Assembly (NCBI GenBank): GCA_903958045.1
Contig: CAJBRT010000031.1
Coordinates: forward strand, 1-40,129
From: an uncultured Bacteroidota bacterium
GTDB taxonomy: Bacteria; Bacteroidota; Bacteroidia; Chitinophagales; Chitinophagaceae
DNA length: 40,129 bases
Reading direction: 5' to 3'
Shown: positions 1 to 8,146 of the stretch, one piece after another
Position numbering within the stretch: position 1 is the stretch's first letter
Layout: every line of letters begins with the position of its first letter
The notes under the pieces: model-generated
What the model saw: the letters and a program-made list of their open reading frames with translations, nothing else
Told to the model about the DNA's origin: nothing
Databases searched by the model: none
Translations under genes and position numbers: made by a program

Positions 1-888
1 GCTGGTTCAACAAGCAAGGATCCAACCCACAAATACAGCGCCGTAGGCCCCGTAAATGTAAAGCTCATCGTTACTAGCAATAACAACTGTATTGACTCTT
101 TAACGCAGGTGCTTACTACCATTTATCCGCAACCTAAGGCAGCCTTTACCATTAGCCCCGATAGTATTTGTATGGGAGATGTGATAAACTTTACGGACCA
201 ATCTAATGGCATTACAAGCCCTATTAATAAGTGGGTATGGGATCTAGGACAATCCGATGCATCAAGTGTTCAAAACCCCAATAAGCGTTTTAGAGACTCA
301 GGAATTTTTACCATCAAACTATTTGGTTTTAATGGACAAAACTGCGTAAGTGATACCGTTTCTAAAACAGTAACATCTTTCCCGTATCCGCATCTGAATT
401 TAGGACCTGATTTTAAAATACTAGAAGGAGGTACCGCGCTTATTAAACCTGCTTTTGTGTTTGGTAACAACCTTACGTATGTATGGAAGCCAGCACTTTA
501 CTTAAACAGTGACACCGCAGCTGTGCCGCGTACCACGCCACTTGGTGATGTTACCTATACCCTAGAACTTACAGGCCAAGGTGGTTGCATGGTAACCGAC
601 GATATTTTTATAAAACTATTACTCGCACCAGAAGTACCCAATGCTTTTTCTCCAAATGGAGATGGCATCAATGACAACTGGGTGATTAAATACTTAGAAA
701 GTTACCCTGGTGCTACCATTGATGTGTACAATAGATACGGACAACCCGTATTTAAATCTCTTGGGTATGATAAAGCGTGGAATGGACAGTACAACGGAAG
801 CCCACTACCAATAGGTACTTACTACTATATTATCAATCCTAAAAATGGACGAAAAATAATAACAGGTTCTGTGACGATTATAAAATAG
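1..888 (+). CDS. T9SS type B sorting domain protein with PKD-like repeats (5' truncated)
   Basis: The reading frame is open from base 1 with no start, so the gene begins before the window; 295 codons are visible. The visible part holds at least one PKD-like immunoglobulin fold (aromatic-rich strands around 'KWVWDLGQSDASS') and ends with the gliding-motility/T9SS type B C-terminal domain of about 85 residues, with the hallmark 'PNAFSPNGDGINDNW' and a closing 'GTYYYIINPKNG' strand. In this family the domain directs export across the outer membrane by the type IX secretion system, so the product is probably a large surface or secreted adhesin-like protein. The stop codon is followed within a few bases by a PorP/SprF gene, the usual partner of type B cargo. 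Substrate or binding target cannot be told. The domain call is firm; the protein's role is inference. Confidence 0.9.
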   Translation, partial: AGSTSKDPTHKYSAVGPVNVKLIVTSNNNCIDSLTQVLTTIYPQPKAAFTISPDSICMGDVINFTDQSNGITSPINKWVWDLGQSDASSVQNPNKRFRDSGIFTIKLFGFNGQNCVSDTVSKTVTSFPYPHLNLGPDFKILEGGTALIKPAFVFGNNLTYVWKPALYLNSDTAAVPRTTPLGDVTYTLELTGQGGCMVTDDIFIKLLLAPEVPNAFSPNGDGINDNWVIKYLESYPGATIDVYNRYGQPVFKSLGYDKAWNGQYNGSPLPIGTYYYIINPKNGRKIITGSVTIIK

Positions 889-893
889 TGAAA

Positions 894-1916
894 ATGAAAA
901 AAATTATATTTATTGCACTCATTGCCTTATTGCCACTTGTTAATATGGCACAACAGCGTCCATATTATACGCAGTATATTTTAAATAATTTTTTAATCAA
1001 CCCAGCACTTGCTGGAATTGAAAATTATTGGGATGTTAAAACCTCACATCGCATTCAGTGGCAAGGAGTCCAAGATGCTCCTGTAACTACTTATTTAACT
1101 TTTCACGGGCCACTTAAAAAGCAGGCCTATGCTTCACAAAATCCAACCAGCATGTCTGCACCAGGAGATAATCCAAGAGGTAGGGCGTATTGGCAAAACT
1201 ATCAAGCACCAGAACCTCATCATGGTGTAGGCTTTACCGTTTTAAACGATCAAACAGGACCACTCAATAGATTTGCCGCCTATGGAACATACGCTTATCA
1301 TAGAGGTATTGCTGAACAAACAACTTTATCATTTGGCGTTTCTGCGGGAATGACCAATTTAACATTAAACACCAGCAAACTAAATTTTGGCAACACGACC
1401 ATTGATCCAGCAGTAGGAGCGAGTGGACTTATTAATTCCATTAAACCAGACATTAGTGCAGGTTTATGGTTGTATTCCAATAATTATTTTGTGGGATTAT
1501 CGGCACAACAAATTGTACCACAAAATGTCGCTTTTTCCGATAACAAAGTTTACCTCACTCAAGGGAAATTGGTTCCTCATATATTTTTAAGCGCTGGATA
1601 TAGATTGCAAGTTTCGGAAGACCTAAGTTTATTACCATCTGCACTCATCAGATATATTAGTCCTTTACCAATAGGTATGGATATCAACGCAAAATTGATG
1701 TATCAAGATTTGATATGGTTTGGGGGCTCTTACCGATTTAAGGAAGGTTACGCAGGTATGATTGGTTTCAATGTAAATAACAGTATTAATATTGGATATT
1801 CACATGACTTTGTTACTTCCTCGTTAAATACAGTGAGTAGAGGTACCCACGAAATTTTAATAGGATTTCAGTTAGGGAATAAATACGGCGATTGGTGTCC
1901 TAAAAATTTATGGTAG
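894..1916 (+). CDS. PorP/SprF family type IX secretion outer-membrane protein
   Basis: 340 residues beginning MKKIIFIALIALLPLVNMAQ, a signal peptide, followed directly by 'QRPYYTQYILNNFLINPALAG', the N-terminal signature of the PorP/SprF family. The rest is a run of alternating beta strands ending in an aromatic-rich strand, consistent with an outer-membrane barrel. Family members assist export or anchoring of type B T9SS cargo, and the gene starts 5 bases after the stop of such a cargo gene, so the two are probably one transcript. I chose ATG 894; an in-frame GTG at 888 overlaps the upstream stop and would only add two residues. The 3' end overlaps the convergent BlaI-like gene by 9 bases. 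Several paralogues per genome are common in Bacteroidota, so the precise partner is assumed to be the adjacent cargo. Confidence 0.9.
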   Translation: MKKIIFIALIALLPLVNMAQQRPYYTQYILNNFLINPALAGIENYWDVKTSHRIQWQGVQDAPVTTYLTFHGPLKKQAYASQNPTSMSAPGDNPRGRAYWQNYQAPEPHHGVGFTVLNDQTGPLNRFAAYGTYAYHRGIAEQTTLSFGVSAGMTNLTLNTSKLNFGNTTIDPAVGASGLINSIKPDISAGLWLYSNNYFVGLSAQQIVPQNVAFSDNKVYLTQGKLVPHIFLSAGYRLQVSEDLSLLPSALIRYISPLPIGMDINAKLMYQDLIWFGGSYRFKEGYAGMIGFNVNNSINIGYSHDFVTSSLNTVSRGTHEILIGFQLGNKYGDWCPKNLW

Positions 1917-2231
1917 TAACGTAGGTTGTTCTGATAAATAATCAATAAGCAGGGCTTTATCGTTGTTAAATAATTCGACTAATATTTGCTTTACTTTATA
2001 CTCCTTTGCTTGATCCTTGGTAAAATTTGCTTTATAAATATGTTGTTTGGTCGTCGTGTCTCTTTTTACGATACCTTTTTCAAACATAATTTGCATGAGT
2101 TTTAATGTGGTCGTATAACCCGTTTTGGAAGCCAATATTTCATGTACTTTTTTTACAGAAGCAGCACCTTCTTGCCACAAAATAGCTAGTATCTCAAACT
2201 CTTTTTCGGTTGGTTTTATATATTTACCCAT
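1908..2231 (-). CDS. BlaI/MecI/CopY family transcriptional repressor
   Basis: 107 residues from ATG 2231 (MGKYIKPTEKEFEILAIL). An in-frame ATG 14 codons upstream lies inside the hppA terminator and gives an unlikely N-terminus. The N-terminal half is the winged helix typical of BlaI/MecI ('PTEKEFEILAILWQEG', 'VHEILASKTGYTTTLKLMQIM'); the C-terminal half ('EYKVKQILVELFNNDKALLIDYLS') matches the dimerisation region. These repressors usually control a BlaR1/MecR1-type M56 sensor protease encoded next door; none is adjacent here, so its target and release mechanism are unknown. A TTGTA/TACAA dyad lies just upstream and may be its own operator. The gene follows hppA on the same strand but is separated from it by a strong terminator. 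Confidence 0.88.
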   Translation of the reverse strand: MGKYIKPTEKEFEILAILWQEGAASVKKVHEILASKTGYTTTLKLMQIMFEKGIVKRDTTTKQHIYKANFTKDQAKEYKVKQILVELFNNDKALLIDYLSEQPTLLP

Positions 2232-2239
2232 AGCCCAAT

Positions 2240-2258
2240 TTGTAGTACAATAGTACAA
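2240..2258 (-). promoter_or_regulatory. Candidate BlaI-family operator (autoregulation)
   Basis: The plus strand reads TTGTAGTACAATAGTACAA. It contains a perfect TTGTA-G-TACAA dyad and a second GTAC repeat. BlaI/MecI repressors bind TACA/TGTA-type dyads, and this one ends 9 bases before the repressor's start codon. Binding has not been shown; the assignment rests on position and resemblance. Confidence 0.4.
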
Positions 2259-2287
2259 AAAAAATCCCTCCAAAAGAGGAGGGATTT
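2257..2287 (-). terminator. Intrinsic terminator of hppA
   Basis: A 10-bp perfect stem (2262-2271 pairing with 2278-2287, core ATCCCTCC/GGAGGGAT) with a 6-base loop is followed on the minus strand by a run of T (A run 2257-2264 on the plus strand). It lies 21 bases after the hppA stop codon and abuts the candidate BlaI operator. Confidence 0.85.
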
Positions 2288-2307
2288 AAATTCATATACT
2301 TTATAAG

Positions 2308-4722
2308 TTATTGTTTAATTGCCATTTTAATGTGCAAATAACTTTTGTATTTTTCATTTTGTTCTGGTGTAAGTGCCTTTCCGTTTACAGAAATGTTACC
2401 ATCTTTCACTTCAATTTTTACATTGTCTCTTGGCGCTAAACCATCTTCTTGTAAAGCTTGAACAAGTGTTTTAGAATCAGTACTCATGGTAACCGTATTA
2501 GCAGTATCTACAAGTGCTTTCGAAGTATCTGTACTGATAATTGACATTTCGATGAATTGTGATTTTGTAACAGTATTACTTGATGTTGGGTGCATTTTAG
2601 CAAGCGTTGGCGCAATTACAAGTGATACAATTGACATCAGTTTAATTAAGATGTTCATAGATGGACCTGAAGTATCTTTAAATGGATCACCCACAGTATC
2701 ACCCGTTACGGATGCTTTGTGTGGTTCAGATTTTTTATAGAACATCTCACCATTAATTTCAACACCTTTTTCAAAAGATTTTTTAGCATTGTCCCAAGCA
2801 CCACCCGCGTTGTTTTGGAAGATACCCATTAACACACCACTTACAGTTGCACCTGCTAAAAAGCCACCCAATGCTTCTGGACCTAATAAAAATCCTACTA
2901 ATAAAGGAGATACAATAGTGATTGCACCAGGTAACATCATTTTTTTAAGAGATGCCTCCGTAGAGATTGCCACACACTTATCGTATTCTGGTTTACCAGT
3001 ACCTTCCATGATACCAGGGATGGTACGGAACTGACGACGCACTTCTTCTACCATTGACATGGCAGCTTCACCTACCGCTCTAATAGCTAGTGAAGAGAAG
3101 ATGAAAGGAATCATACCACCTACAAATAAGGCAGCTAATACATCAGCTTTATAAATATCGATGTGCTGATTGTCAGGCATAGCAACACCCACAAACGCAG
3201 CAAATAAGGCAAGTGAAGTTAACGCTGCAGAAGCAATGGCAAAACCTTTACCGCTTGCAGCAGTTGTGTTACCTACTGCATCTAGAATATCAGTTTTTTC
3301 ACGAACCTCAGCAGGTAGTTCACTCATTTCTGCAATACCACCCGCGTTATCAGCGATTGGACCAAATGCATCAATAGCTAATTGCATACCCGTTGTAGCC
3401 ATCATACCTGCTGCAGCAATGGCAACACCGTATAAACCTGCACAATAGAAAGAACCAAAAATACCAGCAGCTAATACTAAAATAGGTAAGAATGTAGATT
3501 CCATACCAATTGCTAAACCACCAATAATATTTGTTGCGTGACCTGTGCTTGATTGTTTGATAATGCTAAGTACTGGACGCTTACCCATTGCTGTGTAATA
3601 TTCAGTAATAATACTCATTAACACACCTACCACTAAGCCAACACCAATCGCACCTATTACACCGTTTCTTGTAAATTCTAATCCACGTAAGAACATTGTT
3701 TCAGGTAATACATTACCTACTAAGAAATAACATACAACTGCTGTTAATACCATTGAACCATAGTTACCCATGTTAAGTGCGTTTTGCACCGTAGCTGTAT
3801 TTAAACCTGCTTTATCGCTAATTCTTACAAATAGGGTACCAATGATCGATAAAATAATACCGATACCAGCAATTAACATTGGTAATAAAATAGGAGATAA
3901 GCCGCCAAAAGCATCTACGAGTGGCGCTTTATTAGCACCCGTAACTTCTTGACCTAATACCATTGTAGCTAAAACGGTTGCAACATAAGAACCAAATAAA
4001 TCGGCACCCATACCAGCAACGTCACCAACGTTGTCACCAACGTTATCTGCAATGGTTGCAGGGTTACGAGGATCATCTTCAGGAATACCTGCTTCTACTT
4101 TACCTACTAAATCCGCTCCAACGTCGGCAGCTTTGGTATAAATACCACCACCTACACGCGCAAATAAAGCGATAGACTCAGCACCTAATGAAAAACCAGT
4201 TAATATTTCTATGGTACGCAACATACCTTCTGCATCACCATCTGGTGAGAAGTAATGTTTTAAAATTAAAAACAATCCGCCTAAACCTAATACAGCTAAG
4301 CCAGAAACACCCATACCCATTACAGAACCACCTGTAAAAGATACTTTAAGGGCACGTGACAAACTAGTTTTTGCAGCTTCTGCGGTACGAACGTTTGCTT
4401 TGGTAGCAACTTTCATTCCAATATAACCAGCAGTGGCACTAAACACAGCACCAATGATAAAAGCAATTGCAATACTCCAGTGACTAGATTCGTTAGAATT
4501 TGCCATGAAACCTAATAACAAAGCAACAATTACCACAAAATAGGCGAGGATTTTCCACTCCGCCTTTAAGAATGCCATAGCACCTTCTGCGATAAAATCA
4601 CTGATTTCTTTCATTCTTGGGTTACCTGCATCTTGCTTAGAAACCCATGCAAATTTGATGAATGTGTAAAGTAGACCGATAAGTCCCATTGCCGGTACGG
4701 CGTAAAACAACATGTTGTTCAT
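2308..4722 (-). CDS. hppA: Membrane-bound ion-pumping inorganic pyrophosphatase with C-terminal extension
   Basis: 804 residues, polytopic. It couples PPi hydrolysis to H+ and/or Na+ export across the inner membrane. The substrate-binding motif 'DPRNPATIADNVGDNVGD' is at about residues 217-234, with further conserved loops at about 451-462 (DAFGPIADNAGG) and 641-650. The motif 'GNTTAASGKG' at about 484-493 has Ala where K+-independent enzymes have Lys, so this should be the K+-dependent class, which in Bacteroidota includes Na+-pumping and dual Na+/H+ pumps. The recognisable pump ends near residue 710. The last ~94 residues form a polar extension ending 'VNGKALTPEQNEKYKSYL', which I do not recognise as part of the usual enzyme. 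The gene has its own promoter and a strong terminator, so it is probably monocistronic. Confidence 0.97.
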   Translation of the reverse strand: MNNMLFYAVPAMGLIGLLYTFIKFAWVSKQDAGNPRMKEISDFIAEGAMAFLKAEWKILAYFVVIVALLLGFMANSNESSHWSIAIAFIIGAVFSATAGYIGMKVATKANVRTAEAAKTSLSRALKVSFTGGSVMGMGVSGLAVLGLGGLFLILKHYFSPDGDAEGMLRTIEILTGFSLGAESIALFARVGGGIYTKAADVGADLVGKVEAGIPEDDPRNPATIADNVGDNVGDVAGMGADLFGSYVATVLATMVLGQEVTGANKAPLVDAFGGLSPILLPMLIAGIGIILSIIGTLFVRISDKAGLNTATVQNALNMGNYGSMVLTAVVCYFLVGNVLPETMFLRGLEFTRNGVIGAIGVGLVVGVLMSIITEYYTAMGKRPVLSIIKQSSTGHATNIIGGLAIGMESTFLPILVLAAGIFGSFYCAGLYGVAIAAAGMMATTGMQLAIDAFGPIADNAGGIAEMSELPAEVREKTDILDAVGNTTAASGKGFAIASAALTSLALFAAFVGVAMPDNQHIDIYKADVLAALFVGGMIPFIFSSLAIRAVGEAAMSMVEEVRRQFRTIPGIMEGTGKPEYDKCVAISTEASLKKMMLPGAITIVSPLLVGFLLGPEALGGFLAGATVSGVLMGIFQNNAGGAWDNAKKSFEKGVEINGEMFYKKSEPHKASVTGDTVGDPFKDTSGPSMNILIKLMSIVSLVIAPTLAKMHPTSSNTVTKSQFIEMSIISTDTSKALVDTANTVTMSTDSKTLVQALQEDGLAPRDNVKIEVKDGNISVNGKALTPEQNEKYKSYLHIKMAIKQ

Positions 4723-4762
4723 AATCGATTGGATCTAGTAAAAAATTAGATTTTAAAGTCTG

Positions 4763-4796
4763 CAAAAATAAGGGTAATTGACTAAAAATCACCCAA
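4763..4796 (-). promoter_or_regulatory. Promoter of hppA (Bacteroidota type)
   Basis: The minus strand carries TTG (4794-4796), a 23-base spacer and TATTTTTG (4763-4770), matching the Bacteroidota consensus TTG / TAnnTTTG. The predicted transcript would have a leader of roughly 35 bases before the ATG at 4722. Confidence 0.5.
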
Positions 4797-4837
4797 TTTT
4801 GGCCCCTGTTTGTATAAGTTTTTGGTTTATTCAGGTA

Positions 4838-6043
4838 TTATTCAACAACAGAAGTTGTATCGGAACCTACCAAAAAGGAAGCTGCTATGTTATTGGCTTT
4901 GTATATATTACGGTTATATCTATTTCCTAATACGATAATGGTCGCTGTATCTTTAATAAAACGGCTAAAAACCGAGTTATTTCCATGCCACCAACCATTG
5001 TGGTATATAATTTTCTGATCGGGCTGGTTGAGCATACGCCAACCAAGACCATAGTTGTGAATCGAAGGCCTGTCATTACTACCTGGTAAAAATGCCATCT
5101 GCAGGGTTGTTTGACTTACATAGGTTCCTTGATACAGGGCTTTATCCCACATTAGAAGGTCTCTAACCGTACTATATATGTTTTTATCACCATATATACA
5201 ATCAAATTTTTCAAGTAAATAGGGGCGATTATTGGGGTAGTAGGAAGGCTGATAATTGCCTGAATCTTTTTGTGAAAACACATAACTATGCTCCATACCA
5301 AGTGGCGTAAATATGTTTTCCTTGATATAGGTTGGGTAATCTTTCCCCGACAATTTTTCGATGATAAGTGCTAATAAGGCAAAATTAGTGTTGGAGTAAT
5401 TAAATGCTTTATTCGCACCAAAAATAACAGCTGGCTTGTACCGAATCATAAAATCAAGCATATCTTGGTTGGTAATAAGGCCCGGCTTCACTACAACAGG
5501 TAATTTGATAGTTCGGTATTTTTTGATCCATCTGCCTTTTTTTCCTTTAACCTTATAACTCTGCACCTGTCTATCCACCATAAAATAGGCATAATTATTT
5601 AAGCCACTACGGTGGTTAAGAAGCATCCGAACGGTAATTTCAGGATAAGGGAACCCCGTTAAATAAGTATCAACCGGTTTTTCTAATTCAATTTCACCTT
5701 CTTCCCATAGCTTTAAAATAGCCATAGCAGTAAAGGTTTTAGAGGTAGAAGCTATATGAAATGGAGTAGTAGGCGTGATGGGTGATTTTGACTTAACATC
5801 ATACAGGCCTTGATAATCTTCAAACAAAATCTCTCCGTTTTTGGCCACTAAAATAGAACCACTAAAACCGCGCTTACCTAATACATCTTGGTAAGATGCA
5901 CGTATTTGCCCCTCATATTTTTGTTTGGTACTTGAATCAATAACAGAAAATATATAGGGTTTTGAAGGAATAGACTTTGGCTTGGCACCACAAGCAATGA
6001 GCACAAAAAATAAACAAAATGCGTATAAATATTTAGCAACCAT
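4838..6043 (-). CDS. Serine hydrolase lipoprotein, beta-lactamase class C / PBP family
   Basis: 401 residues. The N-terminus is a lipoprotein signal peptide with lipobox 'LIAC' (Cys18), so the protein should be lipid-anchored in the envelope. The three active-site motifs of the class C beta-lactamase/D-Ala-D-Ala peptidase fold are visible: SxxK in 'STSKTFTAMAI', YxN in 'NYSNTNFALL', and an H-x-G third motif in 'IIYHNGWWHG'. The family includes esterases, D-aminopeptidases and penicillin-binding proteins; substrate cannot be predicted, and HNG rather than KTG argues against calling it a true beta-lactamase. It stands alone between hppA and serA. The BlaI-like regulator is about 2.6 kb away beyond hppA, so regulation by it is only a possibility. 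Confidence 0.9.
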   Translation of the reverse strand: MVAKYLYAFCLFFVLIACGAKPKSIPSKPYIFSVIDSSTKQKYEGQIRASYQDVLGKRGFSGSILVAKNGEILFEDYQGLYDVKSKSPITPTTPFHIASTSKTFTAMAILKLWEEGEIELEKPVDTYLTGFPYPEITVRMLLNHRSGLNNYAYFMVDRQVQSYKVKGKKGRWIKKYRTIKLPVVVKPGLITNQDMLDFMIRYKPAVIFGANKAFNYSNTNFALLALIIEKLSGKDYPTYIKENIFTPLGMEHSYVFSQKDSGNYQPSYYPNNRPYLLEKFDCIYGDKNIYSTVRDLLMWDKALYQGTYVSQTTLQMAFLPGSNDRPSIHNYGLGWRMLNQPDQKIIYHNGWWHGNNSVFSRFIKDTATIIVLGNRYNRNIYKANNIAASFLVGSDTTSVVE

Positions 6044-6064
6044 ATGTTAGTTTTTCTAGAATTG

Positions 6065-6098
6065 CTAAAATATCACATAAACGCCTTCGGGATACAAA
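6065..6098 (-). promoter_or_regulatory. Possible promoter of the serine hydrolase gene
   Basis: The minus strand has TTTG (6095-6098), a 22-base spacer and TATTTTAG (6065-6072), one mismatch from TAnnTTTG, about 22 bases before the start codon. Confidence 0.35.
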
Positions 6099-6143
6099 CG
6101 TGAATAACTGTTGAGTAAGCCAAACTTTCTACACACAATTGCT

Positions 6144-6151
6144 TAAATTTG
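6144..6151 (+). promoter_or_regulatory. -7 element (TAAATTTG) of serA
   Basis: TAAATTTG matches TAnnTTTG and ends 5 bases before the serA ATG, which predicts a leaderless or almost leaderless transcript. No TTG was found at the usual spacing. Confidence 0.35.
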
Positions 6152-6156
6152 CCAAC

Positions 6157-7395
6157 ATGAGCAAGCAAGCACTAACCAGTTTCCCCAAAGAGAAAATTAA
6201 TATTTTATTTCTAGAAAATATTAGTGAAAAAGCAGTCCAACAATTTAAGCAAAATGGATATGCCAATGTTAAAAAAATAGCTGGTGCACTCAGTGAAGAT
6301 GAATTGATTAAAGAAATTAAAGACGTTCATTTAATTGGTATTCGTTCAAAAACACAAATTACCCCAAAGGTTTTAGCAGCCGCAAAAAAATTACAAGCCA
6401 TTGGATGTTTTTGTATTGGCGTAAACCAAGTTGATATTAAAGCAGCTTCCAAAAAAGGAGTGGTTGTTTTTAACGCCCCATACAGTAATACAAGAAGCGT
6501 TGCTGAACTGGTGATAGGAATTTCTGCAATGCTCATCCGAAGAATTACAGATAAAAACATCGCTGCGCATAAAGGTATTTGGATGAAAGAAGCGAAAGGA
6601 AGTTTTGAATTACGCGGAAAAACATTAGGTCTTGTGGGTTATGGAAATATTGGATCACAAGTAAGTGTGTTAGCCGAAGCCATTGGTATGAAAGTGATGT
6701 TTCATGACACAGAAACAAAACTCCCACTTGGTAACGCAGTCGCTGCAAAAAATTTAAAAGAATTATTAAGTGCGTCAGATATTGTTTCATTACACGTCCC
6801 TGAAACACCTCAAACAAAAAATTTAATCAATAAAACCAACCTTAAATATTGTAAGAAAGGTGCGTTATTATTAAACTACGCAAGGGGAGAAGTCGTAGAC
6901 CTCAAAGCACTAGCAGAAGCCATTAAAGACGGGCTTATTGGCGGTGCAGGCATCGATGTGTTTCCAGTAGAACCAGAAAAAAATGGAGATGCATTTACCA
7001 CCCCATTACAAGGTTTACCCAACGTTATTTTAACGCCACATATTGGTGGTTCCACCGAAGAAGCACAACAAAATATTGGCGAAGACGTAAGCATTAAATT
7101 ATTTCAATACCTGGAACGTGGTATCACCAATGGTTCACATTCTGTTCCAGCAATTGCGTTACCACCAGTAGAAGGTGCGCACCGAATTTTACATATGCAC
7201 AACAATGTGCCTGGTGTATTAAGTGCGATCAATACGGCACTTTCTAAAAACAACATCAATATTGTGGGTCAGTATTTGAAAACCAATGAAGAAATTGGAT
7301 ACGTTGTACTTGATGTTGATACCAAATTATCTAAACGAGCGCTGGAACTTTTAAAAGAAGTAAAAGATACCATTAAGGTAAGAATGCTGTATTAA
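6157..7395 (+). CDS. serA: D-3-phosphoglycerate dehydrogenase
   Basis: 412 residues from ATG 6157 (MSKQALTSFPKEK). An upstream in-frame TTG at 6139 would overlap the promoter motif. It oxidises 3-phosphoglycerate to 3-phosphohydroxypyruvate, the first step of serine synthesis, in the cytoplasm. The NAD-binding glycine motif is 'LVGYGNIGSQVS'; the catalytic Arg, Glu and His lie in 'NYARGEVVD', 'IDVFPVEPE' and 'LTPHIGGSTEEAQ'. The C-terminal ~75 residues ('NNVPGVLSAINTALSKNNIN') form an ACT domain, which in this family binds serine for feedback inhibition. Length and domain order match the E. coli SerA type rather than the long two-regulatory-domain type. It appears to be a single-gene unit; serB and serC are not in the window. 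Confidence 0.96.
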   Translation: MSKQALTSFPKEKINILFLENISEKAVQQFKQNGYANVKKIAGALSEDELIKEIKDVHLIGIRSKTQITPKVLAAAKKLQAIGCFCIGVNQVDIKAASKKGVVVFNAPYSNTRSVAELVIGISAMLIRRITDKNIAAHKGIWMKEAKGSFELRGKTLGLVGYGNIGSQVSVLAEAIGMKVMFHDTETKLPLGNAVAAKNLKELLSASDIVSLHVPETPQTKNLINKTNLKYCKKGALLLNYARGEVVDLKALAEAIKDGLIGGAGIDVFPVEPEKNGDAFTTPLQGLPNVILTPHIGGSTEEAQQNIGEDVSIKLFQYLERGITNGSHSVPAIALPPVEGAHRILHMHNNVPGVLSAINTALSKNNINIVGQYLKTNEEIGYVVLDVDTKLSKRALELLKEVKDTIKVRMLY

Positions 7396-7410
7396 TATCC
7401 GGCGTTTTAT

Positions 7411-8121
7411 TTACGCAATTGATGCAAGCATGGTTTTAATATCTGCTGTATCAACTAGCATATTTGATAAATTTTCCTGCATCGATTCTTTTACAAATTG
7501 CATTTGAGTAGGTACTACTTTTCGTGCAGAGGAATGAAATTCTTTTGCATTTGTTACCTGCTTTATATATCCAATATTATTACCTCTAACGCCACTGCCT
7601 GGCATAATAATAATTTGATCACCTGCTTCTTGTACGAGTGTTTGTAATAAATGTAGTGCATCTGGTGCACTTGGTACTTGGCCGCTGGTTAAAATTCTTT
7701 TACAACCCGTTTCAATAATATCACGCAGGCCGCGTATAGGATCATTGCATCTATCAAAAGCTCTATGAAATGTAACTTCCATGGGTGCAGCTAGTTGCAC
7801 AAGCTCTTTGGTGCGTTCTTTATCGATACTACCATCTGGTAACAATAAACCAATAACAACACCTGCAAATCCAAGTTCTTTACATAAACGGATATCATTT
7901 TTCATCACGTCAAACTCTGCGCGGGTATATAAAAAATCGCCCCCACGCGGTCTTATAATTGGAAAAACAGGAATTGAAATAGTAGATGACACCACGCTTA
8001 AAGTTCCATAAGATGGGGTAGTACCTCCCTCGTTTGGATTTTCACAAAGCTCTAAACGGTTGGCACCAGCGGCTTCTGCCTGTATGGCTGATTCGATATT
8101 AAAAACTGCTACTTCAAGCAT
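7411..8121 (-). CDS. cutC: CutC family protein
   Basis: 236 residues beginning MLEVAVFNIESAIQAEAAG, followed by 'GANRLELCENPNEGGTTPS', the characteristic CutC N-terminus of a TIM-barrel protein. 'VFPIIRPRGGDFLYT' and 'VTFHRAFD' are further family motifs. CutC is traditionally called a copper homeostasis protein, but the evidence for copper binding is weak and its biochemical activity is unsettled. Here it lies 25 bases downstream of a glycosylasparaginase gene on the same strand, probably in one transcript, which argues for a role linked to glycoasparagine or amide metabolism rather than metal handling. No copper transporter, chaperone or copper-responsive regulator is nearby. Confidence 0.93.
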   Translation of the reverse strand: MLEVAVFNIESAIQAEAAGANRLELCENPNEGGTTPSYGTLSVVSSTISIPVFPIIRPRGGDFLYTRAEFDVMKNDIRLCKELGFAGVVIGLLLPDGSIDKERTKELVQLAAPMEVTFHRAFDRCNDPIRGLRDIIETGCKRILTSGQVPSAPDALHLLQTLVQEAGDQIIIMPGSGVRGNNIGYIKQVTNAKEFHSSARKVVPTQMQFVKESMQENLSNMLVDTADIKTMLASIA

Positions 8122-8146
8122 GGATACAAAATTTGTAATCGTAAAA

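Noticed and set aside
888..896. GTG 888 as the PorP start
   Set aside because: It overlaps the preceding stop, and ATG 894 gives the standard lysine-rich start of the signal peptide.
4838..6043. Calling the serine hydrolase a beta-lactamase controlled by the BlaI-like protein
   Set aside because: The third motif is HNG, the two genes are separated by hppA with its own terminator, and no TACA/TGTA dyad was seen before the hydrolase gene.
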